Shown here: piece after piece, positions 16,599 through 25,953 of the stretch
Layout: each line of letters begins with the position of its first letter
Position numbering within the stretch: position 1 is the stretch's first letter
Assembly: GCA_024236055.1 (NCBI GenBank)
Contig: JACKLF010000003.1
Span: 310,001-374,000 of the forward strand
Length of the DNA stretch: 64,000 nt
Origin: Alphaproteobacteria bacterium
Lineage (GTDB): Bacteria > Pseudomonadota > Alphaproteobacteria > Micropepsales > Micropepsaceae
Direction of reading: 5' to 3'
The notes under the pieces: generated by a model
The model's database searches: none
Told to the model about the DNA's origin: nothing
The model's input: the letters and a program-made list of their open reading frames with translations, nothing else
Program-made: the position numbers and the translations under genes

Positions 16599-16679
16599 CT
16601 AACAAACACCTGAAAGCAAAGGATTTCTCGTCCAGTCCATCATCGGGGCGATGCTGAAAATGTGGTGGCCGGCGGACAT
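16599..16679 (-). pseudogene. dusA: 5' fragment of dusA split by integration (element attachment end)
   Basis: From the ATG at 16679 the minus strand encodes MSAGHHIFSIAPMMDWT, which is the invariant start of tRNA-dihydrouridine synthase A (FSIAPMMDWTDRHCR in the family). After Thr the match stops and unrelated RNPLLSGVC follows before a stop at 16599. The gene is thus cut at its 5' end, just downstream of ATGATGGACTGGAC (16630-16643). The 5' end of dusA is a well-known integration site of element integrases, so this marks the right boundary of the element. The body of dusA should lie left of the window, restored with a new start. Confidence 0.82.
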
Positions 16680-16701
16680 GGGGCGGCTTTTAGCGCCCCA
16701 T
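16678..16701 (-). promoter_or_regulatory. Hairpin overlapping the dusA start codon
   Basis: ATGGGGCG and CGCCCCAT form a perfect eight-base stem around an eight-base loop. On the minus strand it lies between the esterase stop and dusA, and its 3' end includes the first two bases of the dusA ATG. It lacks a T-tract. It could limit translation of dusA or simply end the esterase message. Confidence 0.45.
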
Positions 16702-16711
16702 GGCCCGCTTG

Positions 16712-18643
16712 TCACTTGATGGGCAGTTCGAACGGCCCGGCGGGCAGGGACGCGGCGTCCGTCAGGGTGCAGATCGGGCTGTCGCCCCAGCAATAGCGCA
16801 CCTGCGTGGCGTCCCGCGCATCATGCAGCAGCACCACATCGCCATGCACAGCGGCGCGGGCAAAGCGGCAGCTTGCCTGGGTCTTGCCGCACAGTTCGAA
16901 GGCCGTCGGCGCCCCGCTATAGGACAGAAGCCCGGTATCGACATCGGCAAAGTCGACCACCACGTTCACGCCCTGGCGGTGCGCGCCGGTCGCGCGCGGG
17001 CCCGACGGCGCGATTTTCTCGCCATAGAACAGGTGGCGCGCGGCGATCGACAGGCGGCGGCCCACCTCCTGCTTGTTGGTGGGGTGCAGCACCTTGGGAT
17101 CGCCGATGTCGATGGTGACCACAAGCGCGGCGTTGGCGTCGCCCTCGGCGGCGCGGCGCTGGGCCTCGCGCACATCCGACCAGTAGGACGCGGTGGGCCG
17201 GGTGGGGAAGGGACCATAGTCGGGGATCTGCACGATCAGGAAGGGCAGCTTTGCGCCGAACTGCTGGCGCCAGTTGGCCATCATCGCTTCCAGCGTCTTC
17301 TGGTAGGTGGATGCGAAATAGATGTTGGATTCGCCCTGGTACCAGACCGCGCCCTTGAAGCTGTAGGGGCCGATGGGTGCGATCATGCCGTTATACTGCT
17401 GGGTGATGCCATGCATCGGGCCCCAGGGCAGTTGCACCGCGATGCGGTCCTGCACCGGCCGGTAATACCAGGGCCCGTCCAGCACCATATTGGTGCCGTC
17501 ATCGAAGCGGATGGCGCGGCTGTCCTTCGGCCCGATAAGTCCGCAATTCTTCCAGCTGCAGAAGATGTTGGTCATGATGGTGTTGTCGCCGGCATGCAGA
17601 AGCCCGGCGGGCAGGCGATGGGTGGCGGACGGCGCGATCGAGCTGCCGCCCACGCCGGTGCCGTTGACCCAGCTTTTTTCCTCCTCGACCGCGCTGCCCA
17701 GGTCCAGCGTCGCGCCCCTGGCGGCCTGCGCGGCGGTCAGGTTGATGTGCGTGCCCAGCCACATCTGACCGACAAAGCCGACACCCGGTTCGGCGCTGCC
17801 ATCGGGCAGCGACAGGCCGGGCCAGTCATACCAGGGGCCCAGGCCTTCGGGTGCGCGCTGCCAGCCGGACATGTCACTGGTCCAGGGCTTGTCCTGCGAT
17901 CCGCTCAGCCACCATTTTTCCCAGGCGGTGTTCCATTGCGCCTCGGCGGCGGCGGGGTCGCGCTTGTAGACATCCAGCATGTCCAGCGCATCGTTGAAGT
18001 CGCCCAGCTTGCGCAGGGCCTGTTCGCCCACCCAGCCGCGCACGCGCGTGCCGCCCCAGGCGGCGACCACCATGCCCACCGGCACATGCAGGTGGCGGCG
18101 CAGTTCGTGTGCCATGAAAGTGCAGCTTGCAGAGAAAGCGCCCGCCGTCTTGGGCGATTCCACCTGCCAGGCCACGGGCTGGGGGAAGGCCGATTGCGGT
18201 GTGGGCACGGCCACGCGCTGGATTTCCAGTTCGCGCACCTTGTCGTCGGTGGCTGCGGCGATCTCGGCGGCGGCGTTCTGGGCACGCGCCACCGAAAGCT
18301 GCATGTTGGACTGGCCGGTGCACAGGAAGACATCGCCGACCAGCACGTCATGCACCGTCTGGCTTTCGCCGCCGGACGCGGCCACCAGCGTATAGGGGCC
18401 GCCCGCATCCATCGCCGGCAGGGTGGCGCGCCAATGGCCATCGGCATCGGCCTTCGCGGTTGTCTCTTTTCCGGCGATCCCGGCGGTGACGGTGCTGCCG
18501 GGCGCGGCGTCGCCATAGACGCTGATCGGCATGCCCCGCTGCAAAACGGCATGGTCGGCAAACATGGGGTGCAGCAGCGGCGCGGCCAGGGCCGGGCTCG
18601 CAGCGAGCGTGAAAACCGAAGCAAAAATCGCGGCGCGCATCAT
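16712..18643 (-). CDS. Sialate O-acetylesterase-like secreted esterase
   Basis: A 643-residue exported protein. It begins with a signal peptide (MMRAAIFASVFTLAASPALA) at 18643, sharing ATGA with the stop of the upstream hydrolase gene. The mature N-terminus (LLHPMFADHAVLQRGMPISVYG) and the SGNH block VGDVFLCTGQSNMQ are typical of 9-O-acetylesterases. GAVWYQGESNI is the second SGNH block, and a jelly-roll-like insert (TLDLGSAVEEEKSWVNG) lies in between. Such enzymes remove acetyl groups from sialic acid or from plant xylan and other glycans. Cell location is periplasm or outside. The exact sugar substrate cannot be read from sequence. Confidence 0.85.
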   Translation of the reverse strand: MMRAAIFASVFTLAASPALAAPLLHPMFADHAVLQRGMPISVYGDAAPGSTVTAGIAGKETTAKADADGHWRATLPAMDAGGPYTLVAASGGESQTVHDVLVGDVFLCTGQSNMQLSVARAQNAAAEIAAATDDKVRELEIQRVAVPTPQSAFPQPVAWQVESPKTAGAFSASCTFMAHELRRHLHVPVGMVVAAWGGTRVRGWVGEQALRKLGDFNDALDMLDVYKRDPAAAEAQWNTAWEKWWLSGSQDKPWTSDMSGWQRAPEGLGPWYDWPGLSLPDGSAEPGVGFVGQMWLGTHINLTAAQAARGATLDLGSAVEEEKSWVNGTGVGGSSIAPSATHRLPAGLLHAGDNTIMTNIFCSWKNCGLIGPKDSRAIRFDDGTNMVLDGPWYYRPVQDRIAVQLPWGPMHGITQQYNGMIAPIGPYSFKGAVWYQGESNIYFASTYQKTLEAMMANWRQQFGAKLPFLIVQIPDYGPFPTRPTASYWSDVREAQRRAAEGDANAALVVTIDIGDPKVLHPTNKQEVGRRLSIAARHLFYGEKIAPSGPRATGAHRQGVNVVVDFADVDTGLLSYSGAPTAFELCGKTQASCRFARAAVHGDVVLLHDARDATQVRYCWGDSPICTLTDAASLPAGPFELPIK

Positions 18644-19752
18644 TTGTCGTATCCCAGCTTGATCATGGCGTGTGACGTGCCGTTCACCGTGCCCTTGTCC
18701 AGCCATTCCAGCGAAGTCTGGAACAGCAGCAGGTGGTTTTTCTCCCACATGGCGTTGTGGCTGGAGCAGGCCAGGTCGACGAACACCTTGGCCGCGCTGC
18801 CAATGTCTTCATAGAAGTCGCGCACGCGCTGCGGATTGACCTGGCCGTCATGGATGCCCGACACCATCAGCGTCGGCGTGGTCATGGCCTTCACCCGCGC
18901 GGTGGTCCAGCCATAGGTGCTGGACAGCGGCGCGCGGCGCACCGGCGGCGACCATTTGGCCCCCACCGGATCGGATTTCAGCATCTCAGACCAGACCGAG
19001 GCGGCGGCCTTGGGATCGTACTGGCCAGGGCAGGGCGCCTGGCGGTTCCACCCAGTGGTGAAATCGCCAAGGCTTTGGGTGTTGAACACGGTGCCGGGCA
19101 CCGGCAGCGGCGGTTGGGTGGCCCGTGTGTTGCGGTTGTAGGCGGGCGCCAGCAGCACAAGCCGCGCCACCTGCTGCGGATTCTGGGCGGCCCAGCCGCC
19201 GGCGCGCGGGCCGCCTTGCGACCATCCCACCAGATTGATCTTGTCGACATGGCGCAGCGTCTTGATGAAATCGACCGCCGCGCTGATATCGTGCCAGTCC
19301 GATCCCATGTTGGTCAGGTTGCCGGGATAGGCGGGCGGGCATTGGACGCCGAACTCCTTTTGCTGCTTTGGCGCCAGGTTGCACTTGTCGTCCATCTGCG
19401 GCGGACGCTGCGAGCGGCCATAGCCTTCCATGTCGACGGAAAAGACGTCGTATCCGGCGTTGGCCAGATAGGCCATCCAGCTATAGTCCTGATAGGGCAC
19501 GTCGAAGGCGACTTCCGCCGGAGTGCCCGCGCCGTGCACGAACAGCACCACCTTGTCGCCCGCGCCATGCGCCATCACCGGCGCGGTCGCCCGCTCGCGC
19601 ACATACAGTTTCACGGTCTGGCCAGCTGTGGCGGGAACCTGGGACTTGACCGGAATGTAATGATCGCGGCTCAGCACCGGCGCGGCCTCGGCGGATGCCG
19701 CCATCAGGCATGTCAGCGCCGCAAATGCAGCCGTGTTTTTCCAGCGCGCCAT
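18640..19752 (-). CDS. Secreted alpha/beta hydrolase
   Basis: A 370-residue protein with a signal peptide (AAFAALTCLMAASAEA). The alpha/beta-hydrolase features are VVLFVHGAGTPAEVAF for the oxyanion hole, the nucleophile elbow LVGWSQGG, the acid in VSGIHDGQVN, and the His in CSSHNAMWE. It overlaps the sialate esterase by four bases, so both are in one operon of exported esterases. The GDKVVLFVHG opening and long cap are like broad secreted lipase/esterase relatives; the substrate is unknown. It is separated by about 60 bases from the RND pump gene. Confidence 0.82.
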   Translation of the reverse strand: MARWKNTAAFAALTCLMAASAEAAPVLSRDHYIPVKSQVPATAGQTVKLYVRERATAPVMAHGAGDKVVLFVHGAGTPAEVAFDVPYQDYSWMAYLANAGYDVFSVDMEGYGRSQRPPQMDDKCNLAPKQQKEFGVQCPPAYPGNLTNMGSDWHDISAAVDFIKTLRHVDKINLVGWSQGGPRAGGWAAQNPQQVARLVLLAPAYNRNTRATQPPLPVPGTVFNTQSLGDFTTGWNRQAPCPGQYDPKAAASVWSEMLKSDPVGAKWSPPVRRAPLSSTYGWTTARVKAMTTPTLMVSGIHDGQVNPQRVRDFYEDIGSAAKVFVDLACSSHNAMWEKNHLLLFQTSLEWLDKGTVNGTSHAMIKLGYDK

Positions 19753-19813
19753 CCCAGCCTCCCCTTTTGGGGGAGACTAGGGTCTGGGTGCGATGGTGGG
19801 CAACTGCGAAGGG

Positions 19814-22800
19814 CTATTTGTGATGCTGAATCCTGGTGTTCACCAGCTGGAAGAACACCGGCACGAAGAAGATCGCCAGAACGGTGGCGGTGATCATGCC
19901 GCCGATCACGCCGGTGCCGATGTCATTCTGGCTGCCGGCGCCCGCGCCATGGGCCAGCGCCAGCGGCGTGACGCCGGCGATGAAGGCGATCGAGGTCATC
20001 AGGATCGGCCGCAGGCGCAGGCGCGCCGCTTCCATCGCCGCATCGAAGGCGGTGGCGCCCTTGCGCTCGGCATCCACCGCGAACTCCACGATCAGGATGG
20101 CGTTCTTGGCCGACAGGCCGATGGTGGTCAGAAGGCCGACCTGGAAATAGATGTCGTTGAACAGCCCGCGCATCGAGGCGGCGGCCAGCGCGCCGACCAC
20201 GCCCAGCGGAATGACCAGCATCACCGACAGCGGGATCGCCCAGCTTTCATACAGCGCCGCCAGGCACAGATAGATCACCAGGATCGACAGGGCATAGAGC
20301 GCGGGCGCCTGCGCGCCGCTGGCCTGTTCCTGATAGGACAGGCCGGTCAGCTCATAGCCGACGCTGCTGGGCAGCTTGCCGATGATGTTGTGCATCTCCT
20401 GCAGCGCGGTGCCCGAGCTGATGCCCGGCGCGCCCATGCCCATCAGCTCGATCGCGGGCAGGCCGTTGTAGCGGGTCAGGGTGGTGGGGCCCGTGGTCCA
20501 GCGCGCGGTGGCGAAGGAGGAGAAGGGCGCCATCTCGCCCGAACCGCTGCGCACATACCAGCGGTTCAGATCGTCCGGCGTCATGCGGAAGGGCGCGTCG
20601 CCCTGCATGTAGACATGCTTGACGCGGCCGCGGTCGATGAAGTCGTTGACATAGCTGCTGCCCCAGGCGGCGCTGAGCGTGGCGTTGACGTCGCTGAGCG
20701 CCACGCCCTGGGCATTGGCCTTGGCCTGGTCGATGTCGATATGCAGCTGGGGCGCGTCTTCAGGCGCATTGGGGCGCACCGCCATCAGCTTGGGGTCCTG
20801 GGCCGCCATGCCCAGCACCATGTTGCGGTACTGCATGAACTGGGCGTGGCCCGAATTGGCCTTGTCCTCCAGGAACAGGTCGAAACCGGCGGACTGGCCC
20901 AGCTCCTGCACGCTGGGGGGAACCAGCGGGAATATCTGTGCGTCGCGGATGCCCATGAAGGCGCCGAAGGCGCGCTGCGCCACGGCCTGGGCGCTGTTCC
21001 TGGCGCCACTGCGTTCGTTCCAGTCCTTCAGGTGCGTGAAGGCCAGGCCCATATTCTGGCCCGCGCCCGAAAAGCTGAAGCCCGCGACGATGAAGGTGAA
21101 CTCGGTATTGTCCTTTTCCGTGTTGGCGTAATAGCGCGACACCTGGCGTGCCACATCCAGCGTGCGGCCCTGCTCGGCGCCGGGCGGCAGGGTGATCTGG
21201 GTGATGATCACGCCCTGGTCCTCGTCGGGCAGGAAGCCGGTGGGCAGGTACCAGAACAGCGCCACCAGGATCGCCACGATGACCAGATAGGCGCCCATCA
21301 CGCTCCAGGTCCGGCGCAGGAACCAGGCCGCGCCGTCGTGATACCAGTTGCGGAAGCGGTCGAAATTGCGGTTGAACCAGCGGAAGAAGACGCCTTCCTT
21401 CTTCGGTTCGTGGGATACCGGCTTCATCAGCGTGGCGCACAGCGACGGCGTCAGGATCAGCGCCACCAGGATCGACAGCGACATGGCCGAGACGATGGTG
21501 ATCGAGAACTGGCGGTAGATCACCCCGGTCGAGCCGCCGAAGAAGGCCATGGGCAGGAACACCGCGGTCAGCACCAGGCCGATGCCGATCAGCGCGCCGG
21601 TGATTTCCTGCATGCTTTCCAGCGTCGCCTCGCGCGGCGGCAGCTTCATCTCGTGCATGATGCGTTCGACATTTTCCACCACGACGATGGCGTCGTCGAC
21701 CAGAAGGCCGATCACCAGCACCAGCGCAAACAGGGTCAGGGTGTTGATGGAATAGCCGGCAATGGCCAGCACGCCGAAGGTGCCCAGCAGGACCACCGGA
21801 ACCGCCACCGCCGGGATCAGGGTGGCGCGCCAGTTCTGCAGGAAGATGAACATCACCAGCACCACCAGAGCGATCGCCTCCAGCAGGGTCACGATCACGT
21901 CATGGATCGACAGGCGGATGAAGGTGGTGTTGTCCACCGGATAGACCATCTTCATGCCCGGCGGCAGGGACTTGCGAAGTTCTTCCGCCCTGGCCTTGAC
22001 CGCGTCCACCGTCTTGAGCGCGTTGGCGCCCGGCGCCAGCATGATGGCGACACCGGCGGCCGGCTGCTCGTTGAACATGGAGGTGATGCCATAGGTGTCG
22101 GCGCCAAGCTCCACGCGGGCGACGTCGGACAGATGCACCACCGCGCCCGAGGCCGAGGTCTTCAGGATGATGTTGCGGAACTGTTCGGGCGTCTGCAGGC
22201 GCGACTGGGCGGTGACCGAGGCGTTGAGCTGGGCTTCGGGTGTGGACGGCTGCTGGCCGATCTGGCCGGCCGAGACCTGGACGTTCTGGGCCTGGATCGC
22301 GGCGCGCACGTCCGACGGCATCAGGCCGAAATCGTGCAGCTTGTAGGGGTTCAGCCAGATGCGCATGGCATAGGAGGCGCCGAAAACGCGCGTTGAGCCC
22401 ACGCCCGGCACGCGGCTGAGCGGATCGTTCATCTTGCTGTTGATGAAGTCCGAAATGTCGACATTGTTGTAGCGGCCGGTATCGTCATAGACGCCGATGA
22501 CGATGATGAAGTTGGGCTGGTTCTTCACCACGGTCACGCCCAGCTGCTGCACCTGCTGGGGCAGCAGCGGCACCGCCGCCTGCACCTTGTTCTGCACCTG
22601 CACCTGGGCGATGTCGGGATTGGTGCCCGCCGCGAAGGTGGCGGTGATCATCGCGGTGCCGTCGGCATTCGAGGCCGAGGAGAAATAGAGCAGATTGTCC
22701 AGGCCGGTCAGCTGCTGCTCGATCACCTGGGTGACGGAGTTCTGCAGCGTCTGGGCGTCGGCGCCCGGATACATCGCATTCACCACCACCGAGGGCGGGG

Positions 22801-22918
22801 CGATGGTGGGATACTGCTCGATAGGCAGCGAGAAGGCCGCGATGCCGCCCGCCAGCATGATGACGATGGCGATGACCCAGGCGAAGACCGGCCGGTCGAT
22901 GAAGAAACGTGACAGCAT
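19814..22918 (-). CDS. RND multidrug efflux permease (HAE1/AcrB family)
   Basis: A 1034-residue inner-membrane pump of standard AcrB length. It opens MLSRFFIDRPVFAWVIAIVI and has the pore-domain start LPIEQYPTIAPPSVVV. TM4 shows LVIGLLVDDAIVVVENVERI with the paired Asp residues of the proton relay. The second half has the usual hydrophobic repeats and LTTIGLSAKNAILIVEFA. It is cotranscribed with the adaptor gene, whose stop is four bases before this start. An outer-membrane TolC-type partner is not encoded here, so it must be elsewhere. Likely substrates are drugs, solvents or bile-like compounds; this cannot be told from sequence. Confidence 0.93.
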   Translation of the reverse strand: MLSRFFIDRPVFAWVIAIVIMLAGGIAAFSLPIEQYPTIAPPSVVVNAMYPGADAQTLQNSVTQVIEQQLTGLDNLLYFSSASNADGTAMITATFAAGTNPDIAQVQVQNKVQAAVPLLPQQVQQLGVTVVKNQPNFIIVIGVYDDTGRYNNVDISDFINSKMNDPLSRVPGVGSTRVFGASYAMRIWLNPYKLHDFGLMPSDVRAAIQAQNVQVSAGQIGQQPSTPEAQLNASVTAQSRLQTPEQFRNIILKTSASGAVVHLSDVARVELGADTYGITSMFNEQPAAGVAIMLAPGANALKTVDAVKARAEELRKSLPPGMKMVYPVDNTTFIRLSIHDVIVTLLEAIALVVLVMFIFLQNWRATLIPAVAVPVVLLGTFGVLAIAGYSINTLTLFALVLVIGLLVDDAIVVVENVERIMHEMKLPPREATLESMQEITGALIGIGLVLTAVFLPMAFFGGSTGVIYRQFSITIVSAMSLSILVALILTPSLCATLMKPVSHEPKKEGVFFRWFNRNFDRFRNWYHDGAAWFLRRTWSVMGAYLVIVAILVALFWYLPTGFLPDEDQGVIITQITLPPGAEQGRTLDVARQVSRYYANTEKDNTEFTFIVAGFSFSGAGQNMGLAFTHLKDWNERSGARNSAQAVAQRAFGAFMGIRDAQIFPLVPPSVQELGQSAGFDLFLEDKANSGHAQFMQYRNMVLGMAAQDPKLMAVRPNAPEDAPQLHIDIDQAKANAQGVALSDVNATLSAAWGSSYVNDFIDRGRVKHVYMQGDAPFRMTPDDLNRWYVRSGSGEMAPFSSFATARWTTGPTTLTRYNGLPAIELMGMGAPGISSGTALQEMHNIIGKLPSSVGYELTGLSYQEQASGAQAPALYALSILVIYLCLAALYESWAIPLSVMLVIPLGVVGALAAASMRGLFNDIYFQVGLLTTIGLSAKNAILIVEFAVDAERKGATAFDAAMEAARLRLRPILMTSIAFIAGVTPLALAHGAGAGSQNDIGTGVIGGMITATVLAIFFVPVFFQLVNTRIQHHK

Positions 22919-22921
22919 GGG

Positions 22922-24043
22922 CTAGTTCTTCGCTCCGCTCGGCTGGCCCGGCGCCTGACCTGGCGTCTGGCCCGCCGGCTGGGGCGTCACCGGCATGTCG
23001 GGGCGCACGGCCTGCAGCCCGTCCACGATCACCTTGTCGCCGGCCTTCAGCCCGTCCAGCACCTGCCACTTGCCGCCGATGGCGCGGCCGGTCGAAAGCA
23101 CGCGCAGGCGCGCGGTGTTCTTGTCGTCGATCACCAGCACGGTGGGCTGGCCCTTTTCGTTGCGGCTGACCGCCTGCTGCGGCACCAGCAGGCCATGCGG
23201 GTCCACGCCTTCATTGATGGTGGCGCGCACATACAGGCCCGGCAGCAGCAGCCCGTCGGGATTGGGGAACAGGGCGCGCAGGCGCACCGAACCGGTGGAC
23301 GGATCCACGGTCACGTCGGTGAACTGCAGCTTGCCTTCCTGGCCATAGGTCGAGCCGTCATCCAGATGCAGCGTCACCTTGGCGGTCAGCGGCCCCTGGC
23401 GGTCCAGATTGCCCGCCGCGACCGCGCGGCGCAGCGCCAGAAGCTCGGTGCTGGACTGGTCGACATCGACATAGATGGGATCGAGCGTCGAGACGGTGGT
23501 CAGCGCCGTCGCCTGCTGGGCGGTGACCAGCGCGCCCTCGGTCACGGTCGATGCGCCGATGCGGCCCGAAATGGGCGCGGTGATGCGGGTATAGTTCAGG
23601 TTGATGCGCGCGGCCTCGGCATTGGCCTTGGCCTGCAGATAGGCGGCCTGGGCATCGTCATAGGTCTGGGCGGCGATGGCGTTCTGCGCCACCAGTGCCT
23701 GATAGCGGTCGGCGCGGGCCTTGGCGCTGGCCAGCGCGGCCTTGGCATTGTCATAGACCGCCTGATAGGGCGCCGGGTCGATCTGGTAGAGCGGCTGGCC
23801 CGCCTTGACGGTCGAGCCTTCCACGAACAGGCGCTTCTTGATGATCCCCGACACCTGGGGGCGGATCTCGGACACCGCATAGGGGCTGGTGCGGCCCGGC
23901 AGCTCGGTGATCAGGGTCACCGGCTCCTCGTGCATGACCACGAAGCCGACCGCGGGCGGGGGCATCTGCGGCTGCTGGTCCTGCTTGCCGCAACCGGCTA
24001 GCGCAAGCCCGCAGGCCAGGATGACGAATGACCGACGAAACAT
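22922..24043 (-). CDS. RND efflux periplasmic adaptor (membrane fusion) lipoprotein
   Basis: A 373-residue protein from the ATG at 24043, preceded by GGGGGA. The signal peptide ends in a lipobox (LALAGCGK), so it is anchored by a lipid-modified Cys. The MFP layout is complete: beta-barrel/lipoyl start GRTSPYAVSEIRPQVSGII, coiled hairpin AKAALASAKARADRYQALVA, lipoyl return INLNYTRITAPISGRIG, and the C-terminal VPQQAVSRNEKGQPTVLVID. The tail is rich in Pro/Gln/Gly. It bridges the RND pump to an outer-membrane channel. It is the first gene of the two-gene operon. Confidence 0.93.
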   Translation of the reverse strand: MFRRSFVILACGLALAGCGKQDQQPQMPPPAVGFVVMHEEPVTLITELPGRTSPYAVSEIRPQVSGIIKKRLFVEGSTVKAGQPLYQIDPAPYQAVYDNAKAALASAKARADRYQALVAQNAIAAQTYDDAQAAYLQAKANAEAARINLNYTRITAPISGRIGASTVTEGALVTAQQATALTTVSTLDPIYVDVDQSSTELLALRRAVAAGNLDRQGPLTAKVTLHLDDGSTYGQEGKLQFTDVTVDPSTGSVRLRALFPNPDGLLLPGLYVRATINEGVDPHGLLVPQQAVSRNEKGQPTVLVIDDKNTARLRVLSTGRAIGGKWQVLDGLKAGDKVIVDGLQAVRPDMPVTPQPAGQTPGQAPGQPSGAKN

Positions 24044-24171
24044 GAAAATCCCCCGCGACAGCAGGCCGGCGGCACATGCCCCGGCTTTAGACCAAGGACG
24101 GCCCACCCGGCCCATCCCTGACAGATACTGAAAAATATTATTGGCCGATCATCGGACCGGCTCTCGCCCGC

Positions 24172-25173
24172 TTAAATAATGCGCGGCGCGCCAATTGGAA
24201 GGGCCGATTGGGACCAAAGTGCGGCCAGGGCGCTTTCTATCGCGTTTGGATCGTCCATTTGACACATTTGCGACTTCAGGGCGCGCCGCTGGGCGGGGTC
24301 GGCAGGACACAAAGCCTTTTCCACGTACCAGCCCAGGTGCTTGCGGAATATTTTCAGTCCCCAGGCATCGCCATAGAAGCGCAGGGAATCTCTGAAATGT
24401 TCAAGCGCAATGGCCAGCCGTTCGCCCGGCGCCGGTTCGGCCAGCGGGCCGCCCGATGCCAGCGCACGGTCCAGCGCCGCCGCGATCCAGGGCCGGCCAT
24501 AGGCGCCGCGCCCGATCATCACCGCATCGGCACCGGATTGGTCCAGCGCCGCGCGGGCACTGTCAGCATCGATGATGTCGCCGTTCACGATCACCGGCAC
24601 CGACACGGCCTGCTTGACGGCGGCCACCGCGCGCCAGTCGGCGCGGCCGGTATAGAACTGCTTGCGGGTGCGGCCATGGATGGTGATGGCGCGCACGCCC
24701 AGGTCCTGGGCGCGGGCGGCGATGTCGGGCGCGTTGCGGCTCTGGTCGTCCCACCCCAGGCGCATCTTCAGCGTCACCGGACGGCTGGTGGCACTCACCG
24801 CTGCATCGATCAGCTGCGCGGCCAGTTCGGGCTCGCGCATCAGCGCCGAGCCGGACAGCACGCCGGTGACCTCCTTGGCGGGGCAGCCCATGTTGATGTC
24901 GATGATGTCGGCCCCAGCCTGTTCGGCCAGCTTGGCGCCCTTCGCCATCCATTCGGGCGTGCGGCCCACCAGTTGCACCACCATCGGAACCTTGCCCAGG
25001 CCCGCGCCGATCGCGGCGCGGCGCACGACATCGGGGCGGCCGCGCGCGAAGCTGTCACAGGCCACCATCTCGGTCGCGACATAGGGCGCGCCGCAGCGGC
25101 TTGCGCTCTGGCGGAAGGGCAGGTCGGACACGCCGGTCATCGGCGCGGTCAGAACCCGCCCGCCAATGGTCAC
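24172..25173 (-). CDS. dusB: tRNA-dihydrouridine synthase (DusB-like)
   Basis: A 333-residue TIM-barrel flavoenzyme that reduces uridine to dihydrouridine in tRNA. Family marks are LTAPMTGVSDLPFR at the N-terminus, DIIDINMGCPAKEVTG with the catalytic Cys, the FMN-binding VTLKMRLGWDD and RAITIHGRTRKQFYTG, then IVNGDI and AVMIGRGAYGRPW. The MGCPAKEV form and length fit the DusB branch rather than DusA. This is notable because the dusA 5' end at 16.6 kb is interrupted by the element. It precedes the adaptor gene with about 130 bases between, and follows a head-GIN gene by about 26 bases. Confidence 0.9.
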   Translation of the reverse strand: MTIGGRVLTAPMTGVSDLPFRQSASRCGAPYVATEMVACDSFARGRPDVVRRAAIGAGLGKVPMVVQLVGRTPEWMAKGAKLAEQAGADIIDINMGCPAKEVTGVLSGSALMREPELAAQLIDAAVSATSRPVTLKMRLGWDDQSRNAPDIAARAQDLGVRAITIHGRTRKQFYTGRADWRAVAAVKQAVSVPVIVNGDIIDADSARAALDQSGADAVMIGRGAYGRPWIAAALDRALASGGPLAEPAPGERLAIALEHFRDSLRFYGDAWGLKIFRKHLGWYVEKALCPADPAQRRALKSQMCQMDDPNAIESALAALWSQSALPIGAPRII

Positions 25174-25199
25174 GTCGCCGATCTTCAGTACCTGGCTGT

Positions 25200-25925
25200 T
25201 CAGATATCGCCTCCGACATTGCGGATATGTCCCGAGCCCGCGATGTGCGTATCCATGTCCTTGGGATAGGAATGCAGGTTCACGTTGCCCGAACCGGAGA
25301 TATGAATATCAGCCTTTTCGCGCGGCGCAATGTCGGCATTGCCGCTGCCGGCGATATGCACCTTGACCTCTTCGGCATCCAGATTGCCCAGGTCGGCATC
25401 GCCCGATCCGGCGATATGCACATCCAGCCGGTCGACATGGCCGCCCGCCTGTATTTTGCCCGATCCGGAGATCGCAACCTTCACCGCATCCTGGTCCAGC
25501 CCCTGCAGGTCCATCTTGCCGCTGCCGGAAATGGCGAACTTGCGGAAGGTCTGTCCGGGCAGCGTGATGTCGATGTCGCCGCGCCGGCCATGACGGATGC
25601 GACAGTTCATCTCGATATGGCCGTTGCGCACGCGCAGATGGGCAATCGTCTGCGGCTCGCCGCGCACGATCAGCCGGTCGCCGTCGCCGGCATGGAAGTG
25701 GACGGTGGCGGGCACCGACAGATCGACATAATCGGCGCCGCCCCAGTCGATTTCACGCACGCCGCCGGCGCCGTCGGCGGTGCCGCAGGCCGGCCTGCCG
25801 TCGAAGATGGAGAAATCGAAACCGCCATCATCGAATTCGTGCTTGCCGATGGCGCCGGCGGCGCCCAGGCTGACGACGGCGACGGCTAGGCCGGTGAAGG
25901 CGACGACTGCAAGTGTCCTGGCCAT
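25200..25925 (-). CDS. Head-GIN-type (DUF2807) exported beta-repeat protein
   Basis: A 241-residue protein from the ATG at 25925 with an N-terminal signal or anchor (MARTLAVVAFTGLAVAVVSL). The C-terminal part has at least six repeats of the form xIxGSGxxxxx (AISGSGKMDL, AISGSGKIQA, HIAGSGDADL, HIAGSGNADI, HISGSGNVNL, HIAGSGHIRN). That is the pattern of the DUF2807 right-handed beta-helix. Such proteins are exported and of unknown function, often next to PadR/DUF1700 genes, as here. It is the last gene of the PadR-led operon. Confidence 0.85.
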   Translation of the reverse strand: MARTLAVVAFTGLAVAVVSLGAAGAIGKHEFDDGGFDFSIFDGRPACGTADGAGGVREIDWGGADYVDLSVPATVHFHAGDGDRLIVRGEPQTIAHLRVRNGHIEMNCRIRHGRRGDIDITLPGQTFRKFAISGSGKMDLQGLDQDAVKVAISGSGKIQAGGHVDRLDVHIAGSGDADLGNLDAEEVKVHIAGSGNADIAPREKADIHISGSGNVNLHSYPKDMDTHIAGSGHIRNVGGDI

Positions 25926-25953
25926 GGAATATCTCCCGTAAATGGTTCTTTGA

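Noticed and set aside
16360..16605. An 81-residue minus-strand frame at the element end
   Set aside because: No ribosome binding site, no motif, and it runs into the dusA remnant region with cysteine/histidine-rich random composition.
15939..16700. A tRNA gene as the integration site
   Set aside because: No cloverleaf is visible; the target is the 5' end of dusA.
16700..18814. A 704-residue plus-strand open frame opposite the esterase
   Set aside because: Antisense shadow; the minus strand encodes a signal peptide and SGNH motifs.
19793..22396. An 867-residue open frame on the plus strand opposite the RND pump
   Set aside because: It is an antisense shadow of a long GC-rich gene: composition is His/Gln/Arg-rich, there is no family signal, and the minus-strand frame is a clear AcrB-type pump.
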